Positions 23,421 to 30,353 of a stretch of 30,353 bases of DNA are shown here, one piece after another (position 1 is the stretch's first letter; every line of letters starts with the position of its first letter). The stretch spans positions 1-30,353 of the forward strand of contig CAYJKW010000022.1 in assembly GCA_964370765.1 (NCBI GenBank), written 5' to 3'. The notes beneath the pieces were generated by a model. The model had not been told where the DNA came from, did not search any database, and saw only the letters and a list, made by a program, of their open reading frames with translations. The stretch comes from CAYJBH01 sp964370765 (GTDB taxonomy: Bacteria; Bacillota; Clostridia; Oscillospirales; Ruminococcaceae). The position numbers and the translations under genes were made by a program.

Positions 23421-23915
23421 ATGGAAATATGGGATGGATACAGTAAAGATGGCACCCTTGCAGGGATTGATTTAATAAGGGGTAAGGCTATACCTGAAGG
23501 AGTGTATCATATAGTTAGTGAGATTATGGTGCGCCATATTGATGGTAGTTATCTTGTTATGCAACGAGATTTAAATAAACCACTGTTCCCAGGGCAGTAT
23601 GAGGCTAGTGCAGGCGGAAGCATATTAAAAGGTGAAAGCCCGTACCAAGGTGCAGTGCGTGAGCTGTTTGAAGAAACAGGAATAAAGGCTGACAGTTTAA
23701 GGCATATATATACTGTTGTGAATGATAACAATAAAACAATATACGTTGGATTTTTCTGTATAACGGACTATGTTAAAGATGCGATCATTTTGCAAGAAGG
23801 GGAAACCATTTCCTATCGTTGGCTAAAGAAAAACGATTTTTTTGATTTTATAAAAACGTCGGAATTTGTAAGCTACAAAAGGCAACGGTGGGAGCCCTAT
23901 ATTGATACCTTATAA
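23421..23915 (+). CDS. Nudix hydrolase
   Basis: A 164-residue hydrolase of nucleoside diphosphate-linked substrates. The Nudix box at 66-88 fits Gx5Ex7REUxEExGU exactly (G66, E72, R80, E81, E84, E85, G87). The layout resembles IDI-like/YfcD-type Nudix proteins of Firmicutes; the substrate cannot be told from sequence. Its place after pncB suggests a link to NAD or PRPP metabolism, for example cleaning up ADP-ribose or NADH, but this is inference. The SD (GGTGAT) is weak. Its TAA lies in a TTATAA palindrome shared with the stop of the convergent pentapeptide gene. Confidence 0.88.
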   Translation: MEIWDGYSKDGTLAGIDLIRGKAIPEGVYHIVSEIMVRHIDGSYLVMQRDLNKPLFPGQYEASAGGSILKGESPYQGAVRELFEETGIKADSLRHIYTVVNDNNKTIYVGFFCITDYVKDAIILQEGETISYRWLKKNDFFDFIKTSEFVSYKRQRWEPYIDTL

Positions 23916-25226
23916 CATCACCTCAGCATTATATTTGTTGTAGGTTACATCAAAGTTGCTGCAGTTTATAATCTGCGATTCGATGGAGTCAAACCTAGTT
24001 CGTTTTAAGCTACAGCCACCAAAATCAACATTTTCAAAGGTGCAACTGCTGTCAAACCTTATACTGTTGAGGTTACAACCTCCCAACTTGATGTTGGTAA
24101 AGGTACAATTTTCAAAGCGGCATCCCCTAAAATCACATCGCCAAAGCTTTCCACTATCCTTTGTGCCGATAAATGTGACATTATCAAAGTTAGAGCCATT
24201 AAAACTAACACTCTTAAAAATACAGTTCTCGAATATAGAGTCCTTAAAGTTTGCACCCAAAAATTTACACCTATCCGAAGAAGGCCCTTCAACATTGGTA
24301 GTTTCAACTGTACAATCATACATTGAAACACTAATGTAGGGCTTATTATTTTTTGAGTTAAAAACAAAAGGACAGTCGGCAAAGCGGCACCCATCAAGTT
24401 CGACCGTATCAAAACTTCTTAAATCAAAAAAAGAACATCTTGAAAAAGAAACGTTTTCAAGCCTGCTGTTACTCCAGTACGATGCAGAAAAATCATTCCT
24501 TTTTAGAGTGCAAGATTTTATATCTGTATTGTCAAATTCGGATAACCTAGCGACATTTTCAAATAACAGCGAATTTCTTATAAGCATATTATTAAATGTT
24601 TTTTTTCGTATATCCGACTTAATAAATACTATTCCATTAAGCTCGGTTAAAACTTTGCTATCTATTATACATCCAAGTAGTGTCGATGATAGCAACAACC
24701 CTTCTATTAAAATACTGTTATCAATATTCATATTAAAAACAAAACTGCTATTGTTGGCTAATTCACGGTCAATTCTGATATATTCGTGAGCTTTAAGTAA
24801 CATTTTTATCTCGGGGTATGTAAATATTTCTCCACGGGTGTTTTGGTAGTTTTTTAAAAATGTTTTTATATGCCGATTGGAAATCTCCAAAGCCTCCTGT
24901 GTATTATCATACGCATTCTGTATTATAATGTCGTTTAAAAGTGACTTTATATATAGATTTTCTTCGCACAGATATAGTAAGCACAGTTCCGGAAAAATGT
25001 GGCTTGCATTTTTTTCAAGATTATTTAGTGAACTTAGCCTTTTAGCTATGTTATTACTGCTAAAAGCTTTAATAGAAGCCGCAAGCTGTTCCTCATTCTT
25101 TAGTTTTTGTGCCTCTTTCAGTTTTTTTAGTCCTATTAAAACTGTCCAGACAAATGTTCCGGCAGCAATAGTAGCAGGTAAAATTCTAGTTACAAGTTCA
25201 ACGATATAGGTGCCATCAAACAACAT
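23910..25226 (-). CDS. Membrane-anchored pentapeptide-repeat protein
   Basis: A 438-residue protein with one N-terminal helix (about 10-32), a helical cytoplasmic linker (about 35-150; KKLKEAQKLKNEEQLAAS) and a long right-handed beta-helix of pentapeptide-like repeats (about 165-430). The repeats follow the [C/N/D]-x-F/L-x-x rhythm, for example CKFLGANFKDSIFENCIF and CDFRGCRFENCTF, with many Cys in the stacked positions. Pentapeptide repeats can mimic DNA, scaffold proteins or serve in signalling; no function is known for this layout. It is a single gene, SD GAGG, overlapping the convergent Nudix gene by six bases. Confidence 0.82.
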   Translation of the reverse strand: MLFDGTYIVELVTRILPATIAAGTFVWTVLIGLKKLKEAQKLKNEEQLAASIKAFSSNNIAKRLSSLNNLEKNASHIFPELCLLYLCEENLYIKSLLNDIIIQNAYDNTQEALEISNRHIKTFLKNYQNTRGEIFTYPEIKMLLKAHEYIRIDRELANNSSFVFNMNIDNSILIEGLLLSSTLLGCIIDSKVLTELNGIVFIKSDIRKKTFNNMLIRNSLLFENVARLSEFDNTDIKSCTLKRNDFSASYWSNSRLENVSFSRCSFFDLRSFDTVELDGCRFADCPFVFNSKNNKPYISVSMYDCTVETTNVEGPSSDRCKFLGANFKDSIFENCIFKSVSFNGSNFDNVTFIGTKDSGKLWRCDFRGCRFENCTFTNIKLGGCNLNSIRFDSSCTFENVDFGGCSLKRTRFDSIESQIINCSNFDVTYNKYNAEVML

Positions 25227-25343
25227 TTTAATTCCTCGTCTTTTTTGTATAAAAACTTATATAGAACCTATATATAGTAATCGACCAAAAACAAAAAAAC
25301 TATAGCAAACAATAAATAATTTAATTTAAAGCGAAAAAGGATA

Positions 25344-25372
25344 TTGACATACGTTGTGGGATAGAATATAAT
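25344..25372 (+). promoter_or_regulatory. Perfect-consensus promoter of the zinc operon
   Basis: TTGACA (25344-25349), exactly 17 bases, TATAAT (25367-25372). This is the best promoter in the window. A promoter this strong normally needs repression, which the overlapping palindrome could provide. Confidence 0.92.
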
Positions 25373-25402
25373 CAATTTGCAACTAAGTCGCAAATTGATT
25401 AT
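25368..25402. promoter_or_regulatory. 35-bp palindromic operator, probably for the Fur-family regulator
   Basis: Perfect 13-bp arms (25368-25380 with 25390-25402). The middle AACTAAGTC continues the symmetry around 25385 with one mismatched pair, so 16 of 17 pairs match. It covers most of the -10 box and the start site. Size and position fit autoregulation by the Fur-family protein encoded next. The core TTTGCAACTAAGTCGCAAA is not the classical Fur box (GATAATGATTATC) nor the Bacillus Zur box as I remember it. Confidence 0.8.
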
Positions 25403-25411
25403 GTTCAGGGG

Positions 25412-25822
25412 GTGAGTGTAATTAGCAGTTATTTAACCGATCAACGTAAAATTTTATCGAATTTTTTCAAGAACAACCTACATGAGACTTTTTCTGTAAA
25501 GCAGCTGGAAAAGCAACTTGGCAGTAAAGGAATAAGTAAAAGTGCTATATATCGAAATCTTTCTATTATGGAACAGGAAGGTGTGCTTTGTCGTGTTGCA
25601 AATGATGGAAACAGGGAGCTGCTTTATCAATATATTGACCCTGAAAGCTGCTGCGGAATAATTCATCTTATCTGCGACAAGTGCAACGAGACACATCATC
25701 TAAATCGGCATATATCAGAAATGATTGCAGGCTTAGCATTAGAAAATTTCGGATTTAAAGTTAGTAAGCACAAAGCTGTTATATATGGAACATGTGAGAA
25801 TTGTTCTCAAATTAAAACGTAA
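25412..25822 (+). CDS. zur: Fur-family metal regulator, probably Zur
   Basis: A 136-residue winged-helix repressor of the Fur superfamily. The DNA-recognition helix is ISKSAIYRNLSIMEQEGVL (41-59). The dimerisation domain holds IIHLICDKCNETHHLN (Cys88, Cys91) and YGTCENCSQ (Cys128, Cys131), which make the structural zinc site. The zinc-uptake genes downstream point to zinc as effector; manganese or iron remain possible. The GTG at 25412 overlaps its own SD run (AGGGGGTGA), which is odd. An in-frame ATT at 25421 would have ideal spacing, and a five-codon ATG frame (25401-25415) ends over the GTG as GTGA. The exact start is therefore uncertain by a few codons. Confidence 0.88.
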   Translation: MSVISSYLTDQRKILSNFFKNNLHETFSVKQLEKQLGSKGISKSAIYRNLSIMEQEGVLCRVANDGNRELLYQYIDPESCCGIIHLICDKCNETHHLNRHISEMIAGLALENFGFKVSKHKAVIYGTCENCSQIKT

Positions 25823-25848
25823 CAAAAACATGGAAAAGGAGTGGAGAA

Positions 25849-27048
25849 ATGAAAATATTAAAAAGAGTATCTGCAATAGCAATATCACTTTGTATGTTAC
25901 TATCAGGCTGTTCGCAGGAATCTGATATACGCGATACCAACATCTCGTCAACAGCATCGATCGAAGACCAATCACAGGAAAAGCTAAAAGTAGTAGCAAC
26001 TACATTTCCGATATACAGTTGGATGGATGCAATAATTGGGGACGCATCATCAAATATTGAATTAATTTGGCTTGTTGACACAGGGGTTGACCTGCATAGC
26101 TTTCAGCCTACAACACAAGATATAGCAACAATTTCTACTGCGGATATGTTTGTTTACAACGGTGGCGATTCAGATGAATGGGTGAAAGAAGTGCTTTCGC
26201 AGGCTCAAAATGAGGATATGAAGGTCTTGAACCTAATGGCGCTTCTTGGAGATAATGTTGTTGCTGAAGAGACCATAGAGGGTATGCAGAATGTTGAGCA
26301 TAATCATGACCACGGTGATGAAGAAGCTCACGAACATGATGAACATGACCACAGTGATGAAGAAGCTCACGAACATGATGAACATGATCACAGTGACGAA
26401 GAAGCCCACGAGCATGATGAGCATGATCACAGTGACGAAGAAACTCACGAACATGACCATACTGATGAAGATAGCACAGAGCATAGCGAAGTACATCTAC
26501 ATGATGGTGAAATAGTTTATGATGAGCATATTTGGATGTCACTCGAGAATGCATCCGAATTATGCGACCATATCACATCTGCACTACAGGAACTTGATGA
26601 AGAAAATTCAGATGCATATTTAGCAAATGTTACAGAGTACACCGCAAAGCTACAGACTTTAGATGAAGAGTATGAGACATTAGTAGAAATGGCAAGCCGC
26701 GATACTATACTGGTTGCAGATCGTTTTCCTTTTAGATATCTTGTTGATGATTATGACATTAGCTATTATGCAGCTTTTCCGGGTTGCTCTGCAGAGACAG
26801 AGGCAAGCTTTGAGACTATAGCATTTCTTTCCGAAAAGATAAAAGAGCTAGATATCAGTAACGTTGTTATAATTGATGGTGCAGCTGAAGATATTGCCTC
26901 AACTATAATATCTGCAAGTGGTGTTAGTTCAGAAATAGTAGTATTAAATTCAATGCAATCAGTAACGGCAGGTGATCTTGAGTCAGATGTTACCTATATT
27001 TCAATAATGCAAGATAATCTAGAGATACTGCAAACAGTTTTAAATTAA
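25849..27048 (+). CDS. znuA: Zinc ABC transporter substrate-binding lipoprotein ZnuA
   Basis: The cell-surface zinc-binding component, 399 residues, cluster A-I family. Signal peptide with lipobox LSGC (Cys21). The mature part begins LKVVATTFPIYSWMDAIIG. Probable metal ligands are His83 (DLHSFQPT) and His227 (DEHIWMS). The third family His is replaced in the segment DRFPFRYL, a variant I recognise from clostridial ZnuA/AdcA. Residues 151-219 form a His/Asp/Glu-rich loop with three perfect-length copies of EEAHEHDEHDHSD, the place where ZnuA proteins carry a zinc-collecting loop. SD AAGGAG. Second gene of the operon, 26 bases after the regulator. Confidence 0.95.
   Translation: MKILKRVSAIAISLCMLLSGCSQESDIRDTNISSTASIEDQSQEKLKVVATTFPIYSWMDAIIGDASSNIELIWLVDTGVDLHSFQPTTQDIATISTADMFVYNGGDSDEWVKEVLSQAQNEDMKVLNLMALLGDNVVAEETIEGMQNVEHNHDHGDEEAHEHDEHDHSDEEAHEHDEHDHSDEEAHEHDEHDHSDEETHEHDHTDEDSTEHSEVHLHDGEIVYDEHIWMSLENASELCDHITSALQELDEENSDAYLANVTEYTAKLQTLDEEYETLVEMASRDTILVADRFPFRYLVDDYDISYYAAFPGCSAETEASFETIAFLSEKIKELDISNVVIIDGAAEDIASTIISASGVSSEIVVLNSMQSVTAGDLESDVTYISIMQDNLEILQTVLN
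26320..26436 (+). repeat. 39-bp tandem repeat (His-rich) in znuA
   Basis: Three units of 39 bases encode EEAHEHDEHDHSD (codons 158-196), with a partial fourth to about 26472. Differences between units are mostly third-base changes. Confidence 0.92.
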
Positions 27049-27062
27049 GGAATAAGATTTTA

Positions 27063-27749
27063 ATGAAACAATTTGCCTGCGAAAATCTATCGGTAGGATA
27101 CGAGGGTAACATAGTTCAACGCAACATAAATATTAGCATAGATAGCGGTGACTATCTATGCATTGTTGGGAAAAACGGTGCAGGAAAAAGCACGTTAATT
27201 AAAACTGTGTTAGGGCTATTGCCCCCTATATCCGGAAGAATAACATTTGGTAATAACCTAAACTGTAATGATATCGGCTACCTACCACAACAGACACAGA
27301 TACAAAAGGATTTCCCAGCATCAGTATGGGAAGTCGTTCTTTCCGGTAATATTAATAAACATGGACTTAGGTTTTTTTATAACAAAGATGAAAAAGAAAA
27401 GACAATTAAGATATTAGAAAAAATCGGCATTTTGGATATTAAAAATAAAAGCTATTGCAAACTCTCGGGTGGGCAGCAACAGCGCGTACTTTTAGCAAGA
27501 GCATTATGTGCAACCGATAAGATGTTACTGCTTGATGAACCGATGGCCGGATTAGATACCGAGTCGGTAAAAGATCTGTATAATGCTATCAGTGCGCTTA
27601 ATGATGAGGGGACTACTATAATCATGATTACACATGAAATAGATAATGCGCTACCTTATGCAAACTTAGTATTATCCCTGGATGAAACAACAACCTTTAT
27701 GGCAAAAGATGACTATATTGAAGCTAGAAGGGATGCTGCAAATGAATAA
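27063..27749 (+). CDS. znuC: Zinc ABC transporter ATPase ZnuC
   Basis: The cytoplasmic ATPase of the zinc importer, 228 residues. Walker A GKNGAGKST (36-44), Q-loop Gln76, signature LSGGQ (134-138), Walker B LLLDEP (155-160) and switch His191 are all intact. SD AAGGAATAAG lies before the ATG, 14 bases after znuA. It overlaps the znuB start by eight bases, which implies coupled translation of the two membrane-complex subunits. Confidence 0.95.
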   Translation: MKQFACENLSVGYEGNIVQRNINISIDSGDYLCIVGKNGAGKSTLIKTVLGLLPPISGRITFGNNLNCNDIGYLPQQTQIQKDFPASVWEVVLSGNINKHGLRFFYNKDEKEKTIKILEKIGILDIKNKSYCKLSGGQQQRVLLARALCATDKMLLLDEPMAGLDTESVKDLYNAISALNDEGTTIIMITHEIDNALPYANLVLSLDETTTFMAKDDYIEARRDAANE

Positions 27750-28587
27750 TATTATTAACGAATTGGCCCTTTACTTTTCCTATGATTTTGTTATATATGC
27801 TTTTATTGTAGGGGTGCTTATAGCATTGTGTTCATCCTTGTTAGGCGCAACTCTTGTACTAAAAAGATTCTCATATATCGGGGACGGGTTATCACATATT
27901 GCTTTTGGAGCCATTGCAATTGCTTCTGTTCTAAAGGTTGCAAACGAAAACTTTTTAGTTTTTCCAATAACAGCGCTTTGCGCAATTTTGCTTTTACATA
28001 TTGGGCAGAATACAAAGATAAATGGTGATGCTGCTATTGCAATGATGTCGGTAGGCTCGCTTGCTGTGGGATATCTATTATTAAATATCTTTCCTGTATC
28101 AACTAACCTTGCCGGTGATGTTTGTACAACCTTGTTCGGCTCTACATCAATTCTTACACTAACAATGACTGATGTTATAATATGTGCGGTTCTATCGCTG
28201 TTTGTAATCACAATCTTTATATTGTATTACAATAAAATATTTTCAATAACCTTCGATGAATCGTTTGCTAAGGCAACAGGGTTAAAGGTTGCAAGATATA
28301 ACTTAATATTAGCTGTAACAGTTGCTGCAGTAATTGTTATAGCGATGAATCTAGTAGGATCGTTACTTATATCTGCTCTTGTTGTCTTTCCTGCATTATC
28401 ATCCATGAGAGTGTTTGGCAACTTTAAATCAGTAATAATATCATCGGCAATTATCTCGGTGTTTTGTGCTATTACAGGAATACTTGTTTCGATACTGTTT
28501 GGTACACCGGTAGGCTCCACTATTGTAGCTGCTAATATTGTTATATTTGGTGTATCGGCAGTTATTCCAAGATTGATTAAGGTGTAA
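27742..28587 (+). CDS. znuB: Zinc ABC transporter permease ZnuB
   Basis: A membrane permease of the ABC-3 family, 281 residues with about eight to nine helices. Family segments are LLGATLVLKRFSYIGDGLSH (near the N-terminus) and GSLLISALVVFPALSSMRVF (around 210-230). I chose the ATG at 27742, with AAGGGA upstream and a typical permease N-terminus. The frame stays open to 27682, but that part is only the znuC sequence read in another frame. The small lipoprotein gene follows after four bases. Confidence 0.93.
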   Translation: MNNIINELALYFSYDFVIYAFIVGVLIALCSSLLGATLVLKRFSYIGDGLSHIAFGAIAIASVLKVANENFLVFPITALCAILLLHIGQNTKINGDAAIAMMSVGSLAVGYLLLNIFPVSTNLAGDVCTTLFGSTSILTLTMTDVIICAVLSLFVITIFILYYNKIFSITFDESFAKATGLKVARYNLILAVTVAAVIVIAMNLVGSLLISALVVFPALSSMRVFGNFKSVIISSAIISVFCAITGILVSILFGTPVGSTIVAANIVIFGVSAVIPRLIKV

Positions 28588-28591
28588 TGCT

Positions 28592-29029
28592 ATGTTTAAA
28601 AAATTGATGGTTATATTCTTAGCTTGTTTAACGGTGGCAGTTTTTTTATCATCATGTAATGAAGAAAATACTCAGGACGAACAACCTGCAGAAGGGATAG
28701 ATATTGATCTAACCGTTATGAGTGATACGATTGTTTATTCTCAAGTCTATGCAATGATGGTAAGCCCCTCTGATTATAGAGGATCCACCATCAAGGCTGA
28801 GGGAACGTTTCGCTCAGAATACTATGAGGCAACAAAAACAACTTATAATTTCATAATAATTAATGATGCAACAGGATGTTGCCCACAGGGGATAGAGTTT
28901 GCACCAATTTCGGAGGATATTGAATTGCCGGATGACGGCGAGTTGATAGAGTTAACAGGTGTGTTTGATTTATATGAGGAGGGCAATAATAGCTACTATC
29001 GCATAAACGCTGATGCCATCACATTTTAG
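28592..29029 (+). CDS. Small lipoprotein linked to zinc uptake (unknown function)
   Basis: A 145-residue predicted lipoprotein: signal peptide and lipobox LSSC (Cys22), acidic linker, then a compact beta-rich domain (about 48-145). The segment DYRGSTIKAEGTF, the motif NDATGCCPQGIEF with adjacent Cys96 and Cys97, and the late ELTGVFDLYEE suggest an OB-fold-like barrel. The Cys-Cys pair recalls the CCAAD-type motif of YcgQ-like (DUF1980) proteins, also zinc-linked in Bacillus; this is a loose resemblance from memory. It starts four bases after znuB and ends before the operon terminator, so it belongs to the zinc operon. A role in surface zinc binding or handover is my inference. Confidence 0.75.
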   Translation: MFKKLMVIFLACLTVAVFLSSCNEENTQDEQPAEGIDIDLTVMSDTIVYSQVYAMMVSPSDYRGSTIKAEGTFRSEYYEATKTTYNFIIINDATGCCPQGIEFAPISEDIELPDDGELIELTGVFDLYEEGNNSYYRINADAITF

Positions 29030-29048
29030 TCAATGAATATTTAGTATA

Positions 29049-29077
29049 AAAAATGGTGTTAATAACACCATTTTTAT
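29049..29077 (+). terminator. Terminator of the zinc operon
   Basis: 12-bp perfect stem (29049-29060 with 29064-29075), 3-base loop, T-run on the right. It lies about 20 bases after the lipoprotein stop. Confidence 0.85.
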
Positions 29078-29116
29078 TTGGATTACTGGCAATCTTAACA
29101 AATTAACTATCCAGAT

Positions 29117-29155
29117 AAAAAAAGAGGCAAAGTCAAAGACTTTTGCCTCTTTTTA
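29117..29155. terminator. Terminator of pckG (may act in both directions)
   Basis: Stem of about 16 bp with one bulge (29119-29134 with 29138-29154). Read on the minus strand it ends in seven T and lies 14 bases after the pckG stop. Confidence 0.85.
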
Positions 29156-29168
29156 TTGTTGCTAAAAT

Positions 29169-30353
29169 TTATTTCAGGCGTGCTTCTTGCTTTGCAAGCT
29201 CGTCACTTAGCTCCTGAGGAAGTCTTGAACCGATCTTGTCATAGAACTCACGGCAAGCTGCTGCATCTTCAAGCCATAGAGACTTATCAACATCAAGTAG
29301 GCCCTTAACAACATCAAGTGTGATGCCGTCGCCTTCAAGACCTGCGATATCGATATCCTCGGCATTTGGAAGGTAACCGATTGGGCTTTCTACTGCCTCG
29401 GTGTTACCATGACAACGCTCAACAATCCAGTTAAGAACACGCATATTGTCGCCAAAACCAGGCCAGATGAACTTACCGTCATCATCGATACGGAACCAGT
29501 TAACGTTAAATATTTTTGGTGCTTTATCGCCAAGCTTTTTACCCATTGTTAACCAGTGAGCAAAATAGTCACCAACATTGTAACCGCAGAAAGGAAGCAT
29601 AGCCATCGGGTCACGACGGATAACACCCTGCTGACCTGCAGCTGCAAATGTTGTTTCGCTGGCCATGATAGAACCTACGAATACACCATGCTGCCAATCG
29701 AAGCTTTGGTATACAAGCGGAGCAGTTTTAGCACGGCGGCCACCGAATACGATAGCTGTAACCGGTACACCCTTCGGATTCTCAAACTCGGAGGAGATAC
29801 AGGGGCAGTTACGTGCCGGTGCAGTGAAACGGCTGTTAGGATGAGCACCCTTATCACCAGATGCGCTGTCCCACTTTTCGCCCTTCCAGTTAAGAGCATT
29901 GCTAGGAGGATTCTTATCAAGGCCTTCCCACCAAACTGTATTCTCATCAAGGTTGTGAACAACGTTTGTGAAGATTGTATCTTTTTGTGTGGAGATTAGT
30001 GCATTCGGGTTGGACTTCATGTTAGTGCCCGGTGCAACACCAAAGAAACCAGATTCAGGGTTGATAGCATATAGCTGGCCATCATCACCGATATGCATCC
30101 AAGCAATATCATCACCTACGCAGAATACTTCATATCCTTTGTCAAGATAAGCTTTGGGCGGGATAAGCATTGCAAGGTTTGTTTTACCACAAGCAGATGG
30201 GAATGCACCTGTAATGTAGTCGATAGTGCCATCAGGCTTTTTAAGACCAAGGATAAGCATATGCTCTGCCATCCAACCTTCTTTATAACCCTGATAGGAA
30301 GCGATACGTAGTGCAAAACACTTTTTGCCAAGAAGTACGTTACCGCCGTAACC
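29169..30353 (-). CDS. pckG: Phosphoenolpyruvate carboxykinase (GTP), C-terminal part
   Basis: Interconverts oxaloacetate and PEP using GTP/GDP. The gene is cut by the right edge: the reading frame continues without a stop from the ATG at 30272 through 27 more codons (GYGGNVLLGKKCFALRIAS and following) to base 30353. About 394 of roughly 600 residues are visible. The GTP-type P-loop FPSACGKTNLAM with the active-site Cys separates it from the ATP-type enzyme, which has GTGKTTL. EGLDKNPP, NSRFTAPARNCPCIS and FGGRRAKTAPLV are also family-typical. In fermenting anaerobes it often runs towards oxaloacetate, but the direction cannot be told here. Followed by a strong terminator. Confidence 0.96.
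   Translation of the reverse strand, partial: GYGGNVLLGKKCFALRIASYQGYKEGWMAEHMLILGLKKPDGTIDYITGAFPSACGKTNLAMLIPPKAYLDKGYEVFCVGDDIAWMHIGDDGQLYAINPESGFFGVAPGTNMKSNPNALISTQKDTIFTNVVHNLDENTVWWEGLDKNPPSNALNWKGEKWDSASGDKGAHPNSRFTAPARNCPCISSEFENPKGVPVTAIVFGGRRAKTAPLVYQSFDWQHGVFVGSIMASETTFAAAGQQGVIRRDPMAMLPFCGYNVGDYFAHWLTMGKKLGDKAPKIFNVNWFRIDDDGKFIWPGFGDNMRVLNWIVERCHGNTEAVESPIGYLPNAEDIDIAGLEGDGITLDVVKGLLDVDKSLWLEDAAACREFYDKIGSRLPQELSDELAKQEARLK

Noticed and set aside
25412..25822. Iron (Fur) or peroxide (PerR) regulator
   Set aside because: The downstream genes are a zinc importer with a His-rich ZnuA, and the operator does not look like the classical Fur or PerR box; not excluded, but less likely than Zur.
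26135..26554. Minus-strand frames with His or Phe/Val repeats
   Set aside because: They are shadows of the znuA His-rich repeat.
27682..27741. N-terminal extension of ZnuB
   Set aside because: It is znuC sequence read in another frame; the ATG at 27742 gives a typical permease start.
29169..30272. pckG as a short complete gene starting at 30272
   Set aside because: The frame continues with conserved PEP carboxykinase sequence to the window edge, so the gene is cut by the window and is not truncated.

Overview
The window is AT-rich chromosomal DNA from a low-GC, endospore-forming, probably anaerobic Firmicute. The evidence is spoIIE (sporulation phosphatase), an rnfCDGEAB ferredoxin:NAD+ oxidoreductase operon, GTP-type PEP carboxykinase, consensus sigma-A promoters and strong Shine-Dalgarno sites. 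A Clostridia member of the Oscillospirales/Ruminococcaceae type is my inference from gene content; no ribosomal RNA or marker protein is present to prove it. I see no insertion sequence, prophage, CRISPR array or integrase. No gap between genes exceeds 300 bases.

Layout. (1) 1-245: tRNA-Leu(GAG) on the minus strand with its own promoter and terminator. (2) 246-5007, minus: a compact type IV pilus-like operon: transglutaminase lipoprotein, PilC platform, four small single-span proteins (one with a prepilin signal) and PilT. No PilB, PilM/N/O or prepilin peptidase is present. (3) 5060-10768, minus: the Rnf operon with its promoter. RnfG has a ~185-residue acidic, repeat-rich cytoplasmic extension and RnfE has a Cys-containing acidic tail. 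(4) 10860-12866: a TepA-like ClpP-family protease converging on proA over a shared terminator. (5) 13047-14826, plus: an ECF sigma factor with a membrane RsgI-like/PepSY partner ending in an Asp-rich tail. (6) 14973-18891, minus: nagB, a HAD phosphatase and spoIIE. (7) 19053-23915: a GtrB-type glycosyltransferase converging on ppa, then a D,D-carboxypeptidase / pncB / Nudix operon. (8) 23910-25226, minus: a membrane-anchored pentapeptide-repeat protein. (9) 25344-29077, plus: a zinc uptake operon of a Fur-family (Zur-like) regulator, znuA, znuC, znuB and a small lipoprotein, driven by a perfect-consensus promoter that is overlapped by a 35-bp palindrome. (10) 29169 to the right edge, minus: the C-terminal part of pckG.

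How the parts work together. Rnf couples reduced ferredoxin oxidation to NAD+ reduction and an ion gradient, as expected in a fermenting anaerobe; PEP carboxykinase fits that metabolism. The zinc operon looks like a self-contained, autoregulated uptake module. The sigma factor/RsgI pair looks like a transmembrane signalling unit whose extracellular part carries a strongly anionic tail.

The most unusual things are the Asp-rich sensor tail, the acidic RnfG extension, the pilus operon with PilT as its only ATPase, the zinc-operon operator, and the small DATGCC lipoprotein at the end of the zinc operon. Three unrelated genes (rnfG, the rsgI-like gene, znuA) each carry an in-frame tandem repeat encoding acidic residues.
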